Positions 1 through 16,600 of a DNA stretch of 64,000 nt are shown here, piece by piece; position 1 is the stretch's first letter, and each line of letters opens with the position of its first letter. Source of the DNA: Pseudisothecium myosuroides. Lineage: Eukaryota > Streptophyta > Bryopsida > Hypnales > Lembophyllaceae. Position numbers and translations under genes: made by a program. The stretch lies in NCBI GenBank assembly GCA_951799445.1, contig OX637287.1, positions 47,521,724 through 47,585,723 of the forward strand, in the 5' to 3' direction. Under the pieces are notes generated by a model, which had not been told where the DNA came from, did not search any database, and saw only the letters and a program-made list of their open reading frames with translations.

Positions 1-412
1 GGTAAAGAACGTTGGACCTCACCATGAGGTTCAAGGTTTGAAACCCCATGGTTGTGCCCACCCGCATGGTGGGCATTTCAAAAAAAAACAAAAAAAAAAA
101 CCATATATATATGTATATAATTTATTTGTCCAAAACAACGTTTACTTCATGGAAAAAAACCCGGATACATTGGTGTTTAAAAGTGTCAAATCTGCACAAT
201 TACAATGCATGGTTCAATGATATGAAGTGGCATGACTTCCATTCATATCAATCTAATACATCAAATGCACGAAAGTTGTGGATGTCTCTAATGCACGGAA
301 TCCGTGCGGTAATGGTACGTAGGTATAAATTCACAACTTCCGTACAATATTTGTGTTGAAAAATTGTCCTCCCTCTAATTCGAGATGATAATCCTCGTCC
401 ACAATTTCTATC

Positions 413-633
413 CACTTCAAGAGAAAGGGGTGTTTTAAGTGAGTTTTTAAGTATAGTCCTAGAGATAAGATTATAAGTAATGCCTTTAAGGAGATTTTCA
501 ACAAAATTTTATTAGAAATCCATGTGTTTTTAGTAAAATTTTGCTAAAAATCTCCTTAAAGATCATCACTTATTATCTTATATCTAGGACTATACTTAAA
601 AACTCACTTAGAACATCCCTTTCTCTTGTAGTG
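413..633. mobile_element. CACTA-like foldback MITE (221 bp)
   Basis: The two halves are long imperfect inverted repeats. The left end reads CACTTCAAGAGAAAGG and the reverse complement of the right end reads CACTACAAGAGAAAGG. The arms run about 90 bp each around a short AT-rich centre. CACTACAAGA-type ends are known from plant CACTA transposons. The flanking trinucleotides ATC and ATT are not an exact duplication, so this copy is probably old. There is no coding capacity. Confidence 0.7.
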
Positions 634-669
634 ATTAAAGTTTGGGCCTAAAATGTGCAAAATTTCTAG

Positions 670-733
670 TCACAGGTACCTGCCCCAAATTGCTATGTTG
701 CTAAAAATAGCAAGCTGGTCCTTCAAGGGTTAA
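670..733 (+). mobile_element. Right-end fragment of the TTAA element family
   Basis: A degenerate terminal piece: GGTACCTGCCCC is followed about 40 bp later by GGTCCTTCAAGGGTTAA. These match the right ends of the full-length copies at 50513-51451 and 59480-60423. No left half is recognised nearby. Confidence 0.5.
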
Positions 734-2784
734 ATGGGCGTTTTATGGACCGCTTACCTTACTCTATAAGGTAAGAATATCCAAATGTAACAGGATTTGT
801 TTATTGACACCTAGAATAAGCTCTAAAGTAACGCGCACGTGGATTCAATGTTAACAAATGAGTTTACATGAATGTGTCACAATAAAGGGGGCGGGTTTTG
901 CGTTGGCCAATAAAATGAGCATGATACAAGTTTACGGTCTATTTCTTTTGGGTGTTTCTGTGTCCACTTTTGTATTAGTCTACAATCCATAGTAGGTGCA
1001 TCTACACACTTATTTCCCCAAATACTTGTTATTGATTCATACAAGCTTGAAAAAGTACGAAACCAATTTTGATGGTTTTCTAAACCATTTCTTAACAAGC
1101 GCACATCATTTTATTCTCTAGCTAGCCTCAAGATATGCAAATCTTGAATAAGAGCGTGTTGCCATGCATTATCCTACTGGACCTTCAGAGCTTGGAGGGG
1201 GATGGTATGGTGCATCAGAGGTAGAGAGCAGCGATCCCAAAACTAGCTAAATTTCGCTCGGTTGCTACTTAATTTTTCATGCCCTCAGTGTAAATTTTAA
1301 AAAAAATCTTTCCAAAATGAACATTTGGCTAAAAACCTTGAACCAGTTTTGAGATCATTGGTGGAGAGGAAGACTAGTAGCTTTCCATTGCAGAATCAGA
1401 ATCAGAGGCCGGGCTGGATGTGCCTCTCGGATTTGAGGCTGAGTTGACTTAGTTTATTTATTAAACTGACCATCTAAGTTTGCGACAAGGCCTGTATCAA
1501 GTTTTTTTGGTTGTGTAGTTAAAAAAAAGGGCCTCCGATTGACCCTCCGGCCCCTCCAAGTCTACAATCTCAGTTTACAAGGCCCGGAGGCTTGAGGGCT
1601 GGCTGGATGCCAAATTGGACTCTTTTCTTCGATGGAGCCTTCCCGGATGGTTAGTTCCTGGACCTCCAATGGCCCCTATGGCAACTGGCTCTGTGGGAGG
1701 CAAACCATTCTTGATCACCACCCCATTGTGGATATATAGGTTGTTCTCTTTCCGTGAAGGAGGAGATGAACAGTTATTAAATACAGTGCGATTCCTGAGA
1801 TAGTTGTGGCGCATTTTGATTGGCTACAAGACTCTCAATATTGCAATCATTCCTTGGTCGATTTTGTTTTTAGCCCACGGTTAGAAATAGCAAGCCCTAT
1901 ATCACTGTTATGGGAGGAACATAATCTTCCACTGAAAAATTCACAGTAACTATGTTTTGCGGGAAAAAATCCGAAAAATTATGGAAACCATTTGCAATCT
2001 ATTTCTACACATGGGAAAAATTTACCCAGTCACAACAACCACCCTGCAGATACATGGAACTCCTTAAGTGGTTAGGAATGGGTTGCCTCCCATAAGTGTG
2101 TCACATTTAGGTGCTTCTACCTCGAAGTCTGCCCAGCACCAGACCCCTTCTTTCTCCCACCCCGGATAAGGGCCTCCTTACATGCTCCCTCGGTGGGCAA
2201 AGCGCTACAGGGGGAGCTATAGGAAAAAAAACGAATTCCACTTTTATGTGGACCCGGTGGATGGAGGAGGGTTCCAATGGAGGAGTGGACACGTATTAGA
2301 TTCTCTCATGATCCACTAGTGACCACTAGTCTCCACCAATGGAGTTGTCCACCGATTGTCCACCGATATCGGTTGAAATTGGGCTCCTCCTTTTCCGTTT
2401 GCCCACCCCGACAAGACAATCGGTGAAGGCATTTTTGTCTTCTTGTCTGTTTTAGAAACAAGTTTGGCCACCGGGCTCACATGTAAGCTGGCCCTAAGTC
2501 AGTTGCGGACAAGTTTCACGGGCAGCCGAGACAAATTCCATCTCTGCCCGTTCCAAGCTGCCCCCGCGACCCGTCCTGTCCTCCTGTCCTTCAGTTCGCC
2601 ATCTCCAGCCTCGGCCATCCACCGCGCCCTTCATCAATCCCGCTTTCCCTTTTCAGTTGACTTCAGATTCGTTGCTGCAGATATTTTCTGCAGGCACTCA
2701 ATTTGCTCTCAGTCCGCGCTTCCATTTGCGCCACCAGTCTCTCTCTCGCTGGTTGTGTTTGTGGGGGTCTGTGGAGCTTCTGCT

Positions 2785-4252
2785 ATGGCCACCCTCAGGA
2801 TGGCGTCGGCGGTAGTTTCTTCCGCAGCTGTGTTCGCGGCTTCTTCTTTTTCGGTGTCGTCGTTCTCGACTTCCTCCGCTGTCAGGATGAATGCGCCCGT
2901 GAACCGGCGGTTTTCTGTTGTCGCCACGGCTATTCCACAGAATAAGGAGGACGTCAAGGACAGGGTATTGGGCTTGAATGGGAAAGGGGAGCATTCGGTT
3001 TGTGGGTTTTGGGTTTTGTGAAAAGGGAATGAGTGGGTTGAGGTTCTGGAATTGGCGATCCTGTCTGTGTTTTAGCGCTGTTTTTTCATTATGGGTAGGC
3101 AATTTTGAATTTCGCCGCGGATTACAGAGTTGTAGAAGTATGTCGATTTTCTTGGCTGAAGTGTGGAATTTGTCTTTCGACTCTGTTTCTCTTGACTATA
3201 AGGTGACTTTGCTGCGGGACGTTTCCCTCTATCACGATGCTAGTGCTATGCCTACATTTAGTAAATTTCAGTTGTCCGAATTTCCCAGCTTACAGATTCG
3301 TAGGATTTTTTCAATTTTCTTTGTTTAAGTAAAGAAATGTATGATGGAGTACTGTATTCCTTGTCCTACAGGTTACTTTACTGCAGGAAATTGGTTAGCT
3401 TTTACCTAACCAACTACCTAATACTACGTGGGCTCATCAAACAGCGCTTTTTAGCTTTTATTCATTCGGGATTTGGCCCAAACTGTTTGGCAGATTCCCA
3501 CGTGTTACGCACCCGTTCGCTACTTTGTTCTCATTCTGATTTCGGCGATGTCCGCGTTCATTGTTTTCAGATTCTTTCAAAATTTGAAGAATATAGATTT
3601 GTAGTGCGTTGAGGTTCTGTAGTTGACGAACCTAGATCGTCGTCAGTTTCTACGTCTTATTTAATTTTAGTGTCTGCAGTTCTCTGTTGAAATGTAAGTA
3701 CATTTTCGAGTGCATTTTCAAACACAGTATTCGCTGATTACAATATTATAGGAAGTTTGATTCAGTGACCTTAATTAAGACTTGGTTTCTGTACATTGAA
3801 TTGTTATTATCCCTCGCTTTTATTTTTACTAGATATAGCTTTACAGAAGACTCTATTCATTAGCAAGTGCAGGTTTCAGGTTTTTGCATTCTTAGCCTTT
3901 TACTCATAGTCAGTAACCTTTACGATTTCAACTCGAATATTATTCATGTCTGTTGCTGAAATTATAGATTCTGTTGGAATTAGTTTATCTCGAGGTTCAG
4001 AATCGCTACAATTTTCCGATAATCTTACATAGAACTTCATGGTTGCAGATCCCTAACGCCATCGCTGAAGCCCAGAAGACCTGTGAGGACGACCCCACTT
4101 CCGCACCATGTGCAGTCGCATGGGACGAGGTTGAGGAGCTGACCGCTGAGGCTTCTCACCAGCGCGACCGCAAAAAGACAACCAGCGACCCCCTGGAGGC
4201 CTACTGCGCGGACAACCCCGAGACCGACGAGTGCCGAACTTACGAGGATTAG
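2785..4252 (+). CDS. CP12: Chloroplast protein CP12 (Calvin cycle regulator)
   Basis: CP12 is a small, largely disordered chloroplast protein that uses redox-sensitive disulfides to tie GAPDH and phosphoribulokinase into an inactive complex in the dark. The model has two exons, 2785-2964 and 4049-4252, giving 127 aa; the intron (2965-4048) is GT-AG, phase 0. Exon 1 (60 aa) is rich in Ser, Ala and Val with almost no acidic residues until its end, as expected of a plastid transit peptide. Exon 2 encodes the mature core: a first Cys pair at 72 and 81, the family motif AWDEVEEL at 84-91, and a second Cys pair at 113 and 122 in the C-terminal stretch ending DNPETDECRTYED. Both pairs and the C-terminal GAPDH-binding tail are intact, so a functional protein is expected. 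The chosen start is the first ATG directly before the Ser/Ala-rich peptide; the longer open frame upstream begins at a TTG. Confidence 0.93.
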
Positions 4253-5518
4253 GTCACATTCTGCTGCCGCTTGCAAATTTGCAGTGTGAAGAAGCAGGAA
4301 TAGAACGGGGGCTTAGTAGGGTGTATACCACATGCGGTTGATACCGCTGTACAGATGTATTGCAATTCTTTGGGAACAGTGTCGTCAAGTGTATCTGAAA
4401 TTCTATTTTATTCTTATTCTTTGGGAACAGTGTCTTCAAGTGTATCTGAAATTCTATTTTCTTATTCCAGTCCCTCGTTTTGCATGAGTCGACCTTGTCT
4501 ACAGTACACAAGTTACGTCTGTCGTTCTGCTTGATCAGCCTATATCACCCACTCCGTGTTTGAAACCTCTCCATTGATCGATGCGGATTAATGCGTTGTC
4601 TCATACTGCGCACCAGGATCGGCAGTTTGCAACTCTGAAATCCATCAAACTTGTGCTCAATGCTCAGAAACTTTTGGTCAGCACAGATGGACTACGAATC
4701 CCTGTTGGATACGTTGCTCCCCACTGGAGAGTTACTGGAACCTCGGGATGCTTGCAGATGCAACAGCTGGCAATTACACCGACATCAGTCCGCTGACAAT
4801 CTAGTTGTATCTGTGATATTTGAGTACTGTTTTTGGTTGACAATTGAACATTGTCCTCCCTCCAAGAGAGCATTTCTATCATTCTCAGTCAATGTCAACA
4901 ACGTGAATCAGTCTGCATTTTGGAGCTGCTTAGCTGCGCCATCTGCGGTACTCTGTTGCTGAAGTCAAGGTTACTTATATGCAGGTTTGCCAAATAGTGG
5001 GCTTCAGAGTTCAGACCTTCAGAAATGCATGCTGAAGAGATTCCGGATAAATTCATGGAATCTCAGCAGTCACCAACAGCGAAGCTTTGTGGTAATTATC
5101 CCGTGATTAGTGTCAGGGCCAATACTTGCCAATGCTTTCTCAAGTTGCGACAATCAAATCAATACCATGCAATGCCATTAGCAACTGTAAAGAATCGCAA
5201 ACGAGTAAAAACGTGAACACTTGAGCGTCCACAGCCGAAACTGCCATGTGGACATCCCAGTCAGCATTGGAAGCCTTCGTTATTGTAGAACGAAATCTAA
5301 AACCCACACATTCGATAGAGCTCTATTTAATTTCTTGAGATTTGAAATCCAAGAGGAGTGCATCTTCTGATATTGAAGCGCCTTCTCCATTTCGCGAATA
5401 TCGGAAGGAAGACCTTAGTATTGGATTTCTCATCGTGGCTGGAGGAAGTGCATCGTTTGTTGTAGGGTTTAGGGTTTAGTACACGAAGTTGCGCAAGGAA
5501 ATTGGTGTGTGTGGAGCT
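4253..5518. other. CP12 3' region and HemW 5' flank
   Basis: The first few hundred bases are probably CP12 3' UTR and include a 51 bp tandem duplication, listed separately. No convincing ORF is seen. A TATTTAA-like stretch at 5323-5329, about 190 bp before the HemW ATG, could be a core promoter, but this is speculative. Confidence 0.4.
4365..4466 (+). repeat. 51 bp tandem duplication in the CP12 3' region
   Basis: Two adjacent copies of a 51 bp unit starting ATTCTTTGGGAACAGTGTC, with about one mismatch (GTCGTC versus GTCTTC). It begins about 110 bp after the CP12 stop codon and so likely lies in the 3' UTR. Confidence 0.8.
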
Positions 5519-7057
5519 ATGAACCGCCTCGTCTTCCTCCGGCCTGCTGGCGTCCTCCATTCCCAGTGCTATGCCTCTCTCTTACCATCTCTTCCTTCAC
5601 TGCGTCGTCTCTTCACTCATGGCCACAATTCGGCTCCTCGCATTCGTTCTTTGCACGCAAACTCTGGCGGGAAGTTGCTGTCGAATTTGCAGGTTGCTGA
5701 ATTGTCGAATTCGTTGTCGCCTGATGAAGGTGATGAAGCTCCGTCGTCAGTGTACGTCCACATCCCCTTCTGCAAACGCCGCTGCTTCTACTGCGACTTC
5801 CCCATCGTGGCAGTGGGCGAACGAACAGCCAGCAACACGGCTCACATGGACTCCGGCATGACGGATTACGTCGACCTCGTGTGCCGGGAGATTCGTCTCG
5901 CTGCGAAAACAAACCCTAGCAGACCTTTACAGACTGTTTTCTTCGGTGGTGGCACGCCATCTCTCTTACCCCCTCCACTCCTCCTCCGCATCCTGTCCAC
6001 TTTGAATGCGCATTTCGGCATCGCCTCGACTGCCGAAGTCTCCATGGAAATGGATCCCGGCACTTTCGACGTCCATTCGCTTCGGGAGCTTCTCTCGGGC
6101 GGCTTGACTAGGGTTTCCATGGGCGTGCAATCCTTCCAATCTTCGCATCTTCAATCCTGTGGCCGCTCTCACGCCCTTCCTGACGTTTACTCCGCAATTG
6201 ATGCCATTCACGCCACTGGTCTTTCCAATTGGAGCCTCGACCTAATTTCGTCCTTACCGCACCAAACCCTAGAAGATTGGGAGCATTCGCTTCGTGAAGC
6301 TATGGCCGCTTCCCCGGCTCACGTCTCCGTTTACGATCTCCAAATCGAGGAAGGGACGCTGTTTAACAAATGGTACAAACCCGGCCAGTCCCCTCTTCCC
6401 AGCGACGACAACGCAGCGGAGTTTTACAGAACGGCGTCAACACATCTCCAGGAAGCGGGATTCGCACACTACGAGATCAGCAACTATGCGAAACCAGGGT
6501 TCCAGTGCCGACACAACCTTGTTTACTGGAAGTCCTTGCCCTACTTCGCATTTGGATTGGGATCCACGAGCTACATCCGAGGGCAGCGATTTTCTCGACC
6601 TCGGAAGTTCAAGCAGTACCGAGAGTTTGTGGAGAGCTTCGAAAGGTCGGAAGGTCAGATTTCATGCCCTGAAGACAGCATAGAGGAGAGAGCTTTAGAT
6701 GCTGTCATGCTTTCGTTGAGATTAGCGCAGGGTTTAGATTTGAAAGCGTTTGCGGTAAGTTTTGGGGGTGGCTTGACTGCGCTTGTGTGTGAAGCTTTGC
6801 TGCCTTTCGTTTCTAGTGGTCATGTTGCATTCTTGAACGCCGACAGGCAGAGTGTAGACGTAGCGGTTGTCAAGGATTATGTAGAAGAGATGAAGAGTTT
6901 GGTTTTAGGTCATTCTAGGTTAGCTTATGCGCGGCTTACTGACCCAAATGGATTTTTGCTTTCGAATGAAGTGATTGCTTCCATCTTCTCCGCATTGCCT
7001 GGCGGGGGGAATTCCCAATATCGGTTGTGTATTGATTCGCCCTCTCCTGTTTGCTGA
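5519..7057 (+). CDS. HemW-like radical SAM protein (organellar heme chaperone family)
   Basis: Single-exon gene of 512 aa. The HemN/HemW family uses a radical SAM 4Fe-4S cluster. HemW proteins bind heme and are thought to hand it to target proteins, whereas HemN oxidises coproporphyrinogen III. The cluster motif is CKRRCFYCDF, with Cys at about residues 85, 89 and 92. The residue after the third Cys plus one is Phe, as in HemW, and not the extra Cys seen in HemN, which favours HemW. Further signatures are GGGTPS (about 143-148), EMDPGTFD, RVSMGVQSFQ and SVYDLQIEEGT. The first 50 residues are rich in Arg, Ser, Leu and His without acidic residues, which suggests a plastid or mitochondrial transit peptide. 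The start is the first ATG; a 10-codon longer reading exists only from a TTG. Its 3' end faces the enolase gene. Confidence 0.88.
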   Translation: MNRLVFLRPAGVLHSQCYASLLPSLPSLRRLFTHGHNSAPRIRSLHANSGGKLLSNLQVAELSNSLSPDEGDEAPSSVYVHIPFCKRRCFYCDFPIVAVGERTASNTAHMDSGMTDYVDLVCREIRLAAKTNPSRPLQTVFFGGGTPSLLPPPLLLRILSTLNAHFGIASTAEVSMEMDPGTFDVHSLRELLSGGLTRVSMGVQSFQSSHLQSCGRSHALPDVYSAIDAIHATGLSNWSLDLISSLPHQTLEDWEHSLREAMAASPAHVSVYDLQIEEGTLFNKWYKPGQSPLPSDDNAAEFYRTASTHLQEAGFAHYEISNYAKPGFQCRHNLVYWKSLPYFAFGLGSTSYIRGQRFSRPRKFKQYREFVESFERSEGQISCPEDSIEERALDAVMLSLRLAQGLDLKAFAVSFGGGLTALVCEALLPFVSSGHVAFLNADRQSVDVAVVKDYVEEMKSLVLGHSRLAYARLTDPNGFLLSNEVIASIFSALPGGGNSQYRLCIDSPSPVC

Positions 7058-7750
7058 TGAGTCTGCTGGAAAGATTGTACAGGTATGGTCATGCTGTTAG
7101 GTTAAGCGTTGCATCTATGGTATTCTTCAGGCTATTATCTTTATGTCTTCAATGTAATTGCTGCTTCTACGTATCAGTGTCAAGTTTCTCTACATATCTC
7201 TCCACTGGTGAACGATTCTCAGGTTTTTCATATTCCGACTGGAGCTTGCTCTGAAGATCAAAGTCTTCTGAGTTTGAAGAGTGTATGACTGACATATTGA
7301 ATAGTAATTACATTAGCATTTTCAAACACACCACATTGACACTTTTTGAACATTATACTACGTATGATACAGTTGAACATGCACAAAACCTCCAAATTCT
7401 GGAGTAACTTTTTGTTCAAAAATAGCAATACTTCGTCCCAAGTGCTGCCACATGAAACACACATACGTTCTTCGATTCTCCTAAGCCATAGTTTTAATTC
7501 AAAGGTCACTCGGACCTTGGTATTCTATATCACTTGTTCAGAGAATGGCCGTGATTTTGATGACTATCTCAGTGTAGAGATAGAGAAGGGGTTGGCCCCA
7601 CCCCAGCTGCTTGTAATGGAGCTTTTGAGGACAGTATCCTATATCACCAGCCCTTCATGACTATAGTCACTACACTGCTTAGAATCTTCGGTGTAAGACG
7701 AGAGAATGATTATTGAATCCGGGAGCTGCTTACTTGTTGGAATGCAAGGC
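7058..7750. other. Convergent 3' spacer between HemW and enolase
   Basis: About 690 bp between the two converging stop codons. It should hold both 3' UTRs and polyadenylation regions. No separate gene is supported; the open frames here are short and lack family motifs. Confidence 0.5.
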
Positions 7751-13052
<5,302 letters not shown>

Positions 13053-13558
13053 CGTGGGAATGAATGCAAAATCCCGGGGCGTGTGTGTATGCGGACAGGA
13101 GGAGACGATTGATCCCTTGTGAGGTCGGTCTAAAGAGGAAGGATTGAGGAATTTCGTGAGGAGAAATCGGAAATCGGAAATCGGAGAGAGACGATGGTTG
13201 AAGCGCAGATGCTTGAGGGCGCTCAAGGCCTTCGCGTCCCTGCAATTGAATGGAGGCGACGACGGAAGCGCCATGGCCACCCTGTCTGCCCGGGGACCGA
13301 CGGACGAACGTCGACGGACGGAAGGGGGGATGGACGGACGTTACTTGACGGTTGGCTCGTTATTTGCTTTGGGAATTGGGACAGGCTCAGTTATTTACGC
13401 GGGAGAACGATACTCATGTCAACCCATAGTCGATCACTTAACCCCTAAAAGGAATTTGCTCTAAATCGAACAAAAAGCCAACATTTTGATAAGTTGTATC
13501 ATTTTTTTTAAATTATAACCACATAAATTCAAACTAGACATGTTAGAGATCACATAGG

Positions 13559-13563
13559 AAAAA

Positions 13564-13615
<52 letters not shown>
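13559..13615. repeat. Poly(A) followed by (TA)n microsatellite
   Basis: A run of about 14 A residues passes directly into about 22 TA dinucleotides. It lies about 500 bp upstream of the enolase start codon. Confidence 0.97.
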
Positions 13616-13618
<3 letters not shown>

Positions 13619-16600
13619 TTAAAGATTGAAAGATTATAATGTTTGATCATGAGGGTGTTAAAACTAAGAAATTCTTTCAATCCTTTTTTCACATATCAAA
13701 TCTAAAAAGTTGGTCGCCTAAAAAATATAAGGTTAAAGGGCCTAACATGCATAACCCCAATCAATTTATGGCTTCTCAAAATATACTCAACAATTTTATT
13801 AAATGAATTTCTAATGTGATTTTTTCTCCAAAATCTAGTATATTTGAGGCTCATTTCCAAGAGTCCTCAACACTACGGAAAGTCAAGATTACAATGGGTA
13901 CCCTTGCACAAAATCTTGAATAGAAAAATCATAATCAATCATTTTCAAAATCGGATTGTTGATGCTAAAACTAGACTTCAAAAAGAATCTTACAAAAATA
14001 TAAACTACTAAAAATAACAACTTAGTTAGTTTTTATTTAACTTCAAAGTATTGACAACAACAAAATTTTGTGCCTCGGGCATTTAGAGGTTAAGATATGA
14101 AGACATACACTCTTGGCTTGAAAATTCAAGAATTAGCATCTCTAATTGGAATGTCATTTTAACATTGAAATGGTAATTATCATGCTCAAATACAACATTG
14201 TAGAGGTAGAATATATAACTAAAACTGGAGCTTTTTAAACATGTAATAGATGCAATAGTGATCCAAATTGGGAGTGTCATGTATCATTGAATCCAGCTTA
14301 ATATATAGACAAACTTTTGTCACTATTGTATACCTCAATTGATGTCACAAATATACACCCTCCATCATCTTAAACAACTTCTTCTACTTCTATGTGACTT
14401 TATAAAAATCAAACTATTTTTCAATGGTAGGTATGTTTGCCTAGTATCTTAGGAGACTCCTATAATATTTTGTGTTGTTACTTGAAACTTTCAAGTGGCT
14501 CTTCTAAACTTAGATATATGGCTTCTTGAAGCCACTTCACATTTCTTATTGTTTTCTAAAAGCTCTTAGTTGTTTTTTAATAAACTTCAAGACATAGTGA
14601 TAGAATGTATTGAAGGAAAGATGAGGGAAACCTCAATCTTGCCAACACAAGTCTTAGTATATTATTGCTAAACTATAGTTTGGGTTTAAATCATTAAAAA
14701 TACCTTTGAGTTCTTTGTGTTACAAACTCTTGTTGTCTTGAATAGTCACGAGGTTTGGAGCAAGTTGACAGAGATTCTATACTCACGGTCTTTATCTTCT
14801 TGGATAGTCATAGGATTAATTAAGTAGGTCAATAAATATTGCATATTCAAGGGCTTTGTCTTCTAAAGCACTAACTCGTGGGATTATTGGCCAATAGGTA
14901 TTGCACACTCTTGTTTTTGTGTGACTTTGATTATTGTGTTTTTGATAATTGAAATACCTTCAAATATGCAAACAAAACATACCATGTTGCAATTATAATT
15001 AGGCTTTCCATATCTTTAGGGATTAATTCCATTTTGTTGATTTGCACTAGTAGTAAATAGAGGGGAATTAGTGTTACTTAGAAAAAAATGGAATTTTGTA
15101 TGATGTGGTAATATTTCAACTTGTGCTAACTCAAAACTATGTAATTTGATAAATTAGTGTCCCACCCAATAATATGAAAGTGTAAGATGCAATAGTATTT
15201 TTTAATTAAATTATTCTTATATTTTCATATCAATTTTTTCTTTTCTTTTTCTACTCAAATGAATTATATTTCTAAACATTTAATGACTTCAAGTCAAAGA
15301 AGATATTGCCTTTCTGTCCAGTTACACAATAATCAAATAAAAGTAAAACAATTTATAATTGAAAATGCAATATAAAACAATTGGTGTGTCTTGTACCATT
15401 TGAATTAACCTAAATAATTATGTTTAGTGGAAAGTTCAAGAATATTATTTTTGGCCCTCTTCTAAACAGAACATTTATTTTTTGTATGCCACTTTTTCAT
15501 CCATTTAACAAGTTTCGTCCAATTTAAAAGTTTACATTGACTTTGTGAGTGTTTTTCTCTCTATAAACATCTATTATGAATTTAGTTTTGATAAAAGAGC
15601 AATACTAATAATTGTCTTTTTAACTATTTTCCGTACATTTGTAGAAAAAAATTGAGACACTTCATTGCATGGTTTTGCTAATGTAATAGAACTATGCATA
15701 TTAAGGGCTTAAGTTCAAGAGTATGTCAATTATCTCACATTGATGGAGCCAAGAGACATTGCAGATTATGTATTTTATATTAAAATATGAGGAAATTGCA
15801 CCACTAAGAACTCAAGTTGTTTCACAAGTTTCAACCACATCTACACTTTCAAGTTATTAATCATCACCATGGGTTACTTAGACAATTGAATTTGAAGTTT
15901 CTATAATTAAAGTACCTAACACTTTAGAGCAAGATCCTTTAGATTTAGACTTATACAAGGCTAAATTTTTTTTAAATGATAAAGTCCCATGATTGGGGGT
16001 GTAAACTATAACATCCTTAATTTGACTAATAAAAAAAATTATAGATCATATATTTTTTTCTATTGATAAATGTTATTTACCTTCTTTGAAACTTCTCAAA
16101 TGGGTTATTTAAGTTTTGTAAATATAAAAACAATTCCTTTTGACTATGTAGGCATTTAGAAGTTAATGCCATAGCTTGGCTACCCAAAATACATGTGATT
16201 CTATGGAGTTTTTTAGTACTATTCAATTCTTTTGGGGAGGCCTACGGAAATCAAGAATTGCCTATATATCTATATATAATCTCTTCTAATTTTGATTTAT
16301 CATTATTTTATTTTTTTAGCCTAATATAATTTATATTTTATTATATTTTACTTTAGAATTTAAAAAATTAATGGATTGTACATCAAGTGACAATTCACTT
16401 TACTAGAGTGTAAGTATTTTATAACAACTTTGGGGGTCTTAATTTGGAGGTTTCTTCTTTTGCATCCCTCCATGTTCTTGCTCTTTCCTTGGTAAATATG
16501 AATCTTGGAGGAATAGTAGATGGTTTGGCAATGCCATGCACATGTTGAGGTGGTTTAGCATGTCAAAAGTGGGGAAAGGGGGATACATCCTAGCAGCAAG

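Larger units (their letters stand above)
1..2784. other. Spacer and 5' flank of CP12
   Basis: No gene is supported here. The left part is AT-rich and holds a foldback element and one transposon end, listed separately. From about 2.1 kb the GC content rises, as expected when approaching a transcribed region. A G-box-like CACGTG lies at 836-841 and an I-box-like GGATAAGG near 2163-2170. Both motif types are common in light-regulated plant promoters, but the first is nearly 2 kb from the start codon, so their relevance is only a guess. The transcription start cannot be placed. Confidence 0.5.

Noticed and set aside
1575..1814. Paired ORFs on both strands
   Set aside because: Two opposite open frames over the same bases, with no motif, codon preference or splice context.
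2443..2784. Longer open frame upstream of the CP12 start
   Set aside because: It begins at TTG, not ATG. The added sequence lacks conservation features, and the ATG at 2785 directly precedes a typical transit peptide.
5489..5518. Ten extra codons at the HemW N-terminus
   Set aside because: The frame opens with TTG; the first ATG is at 5519.
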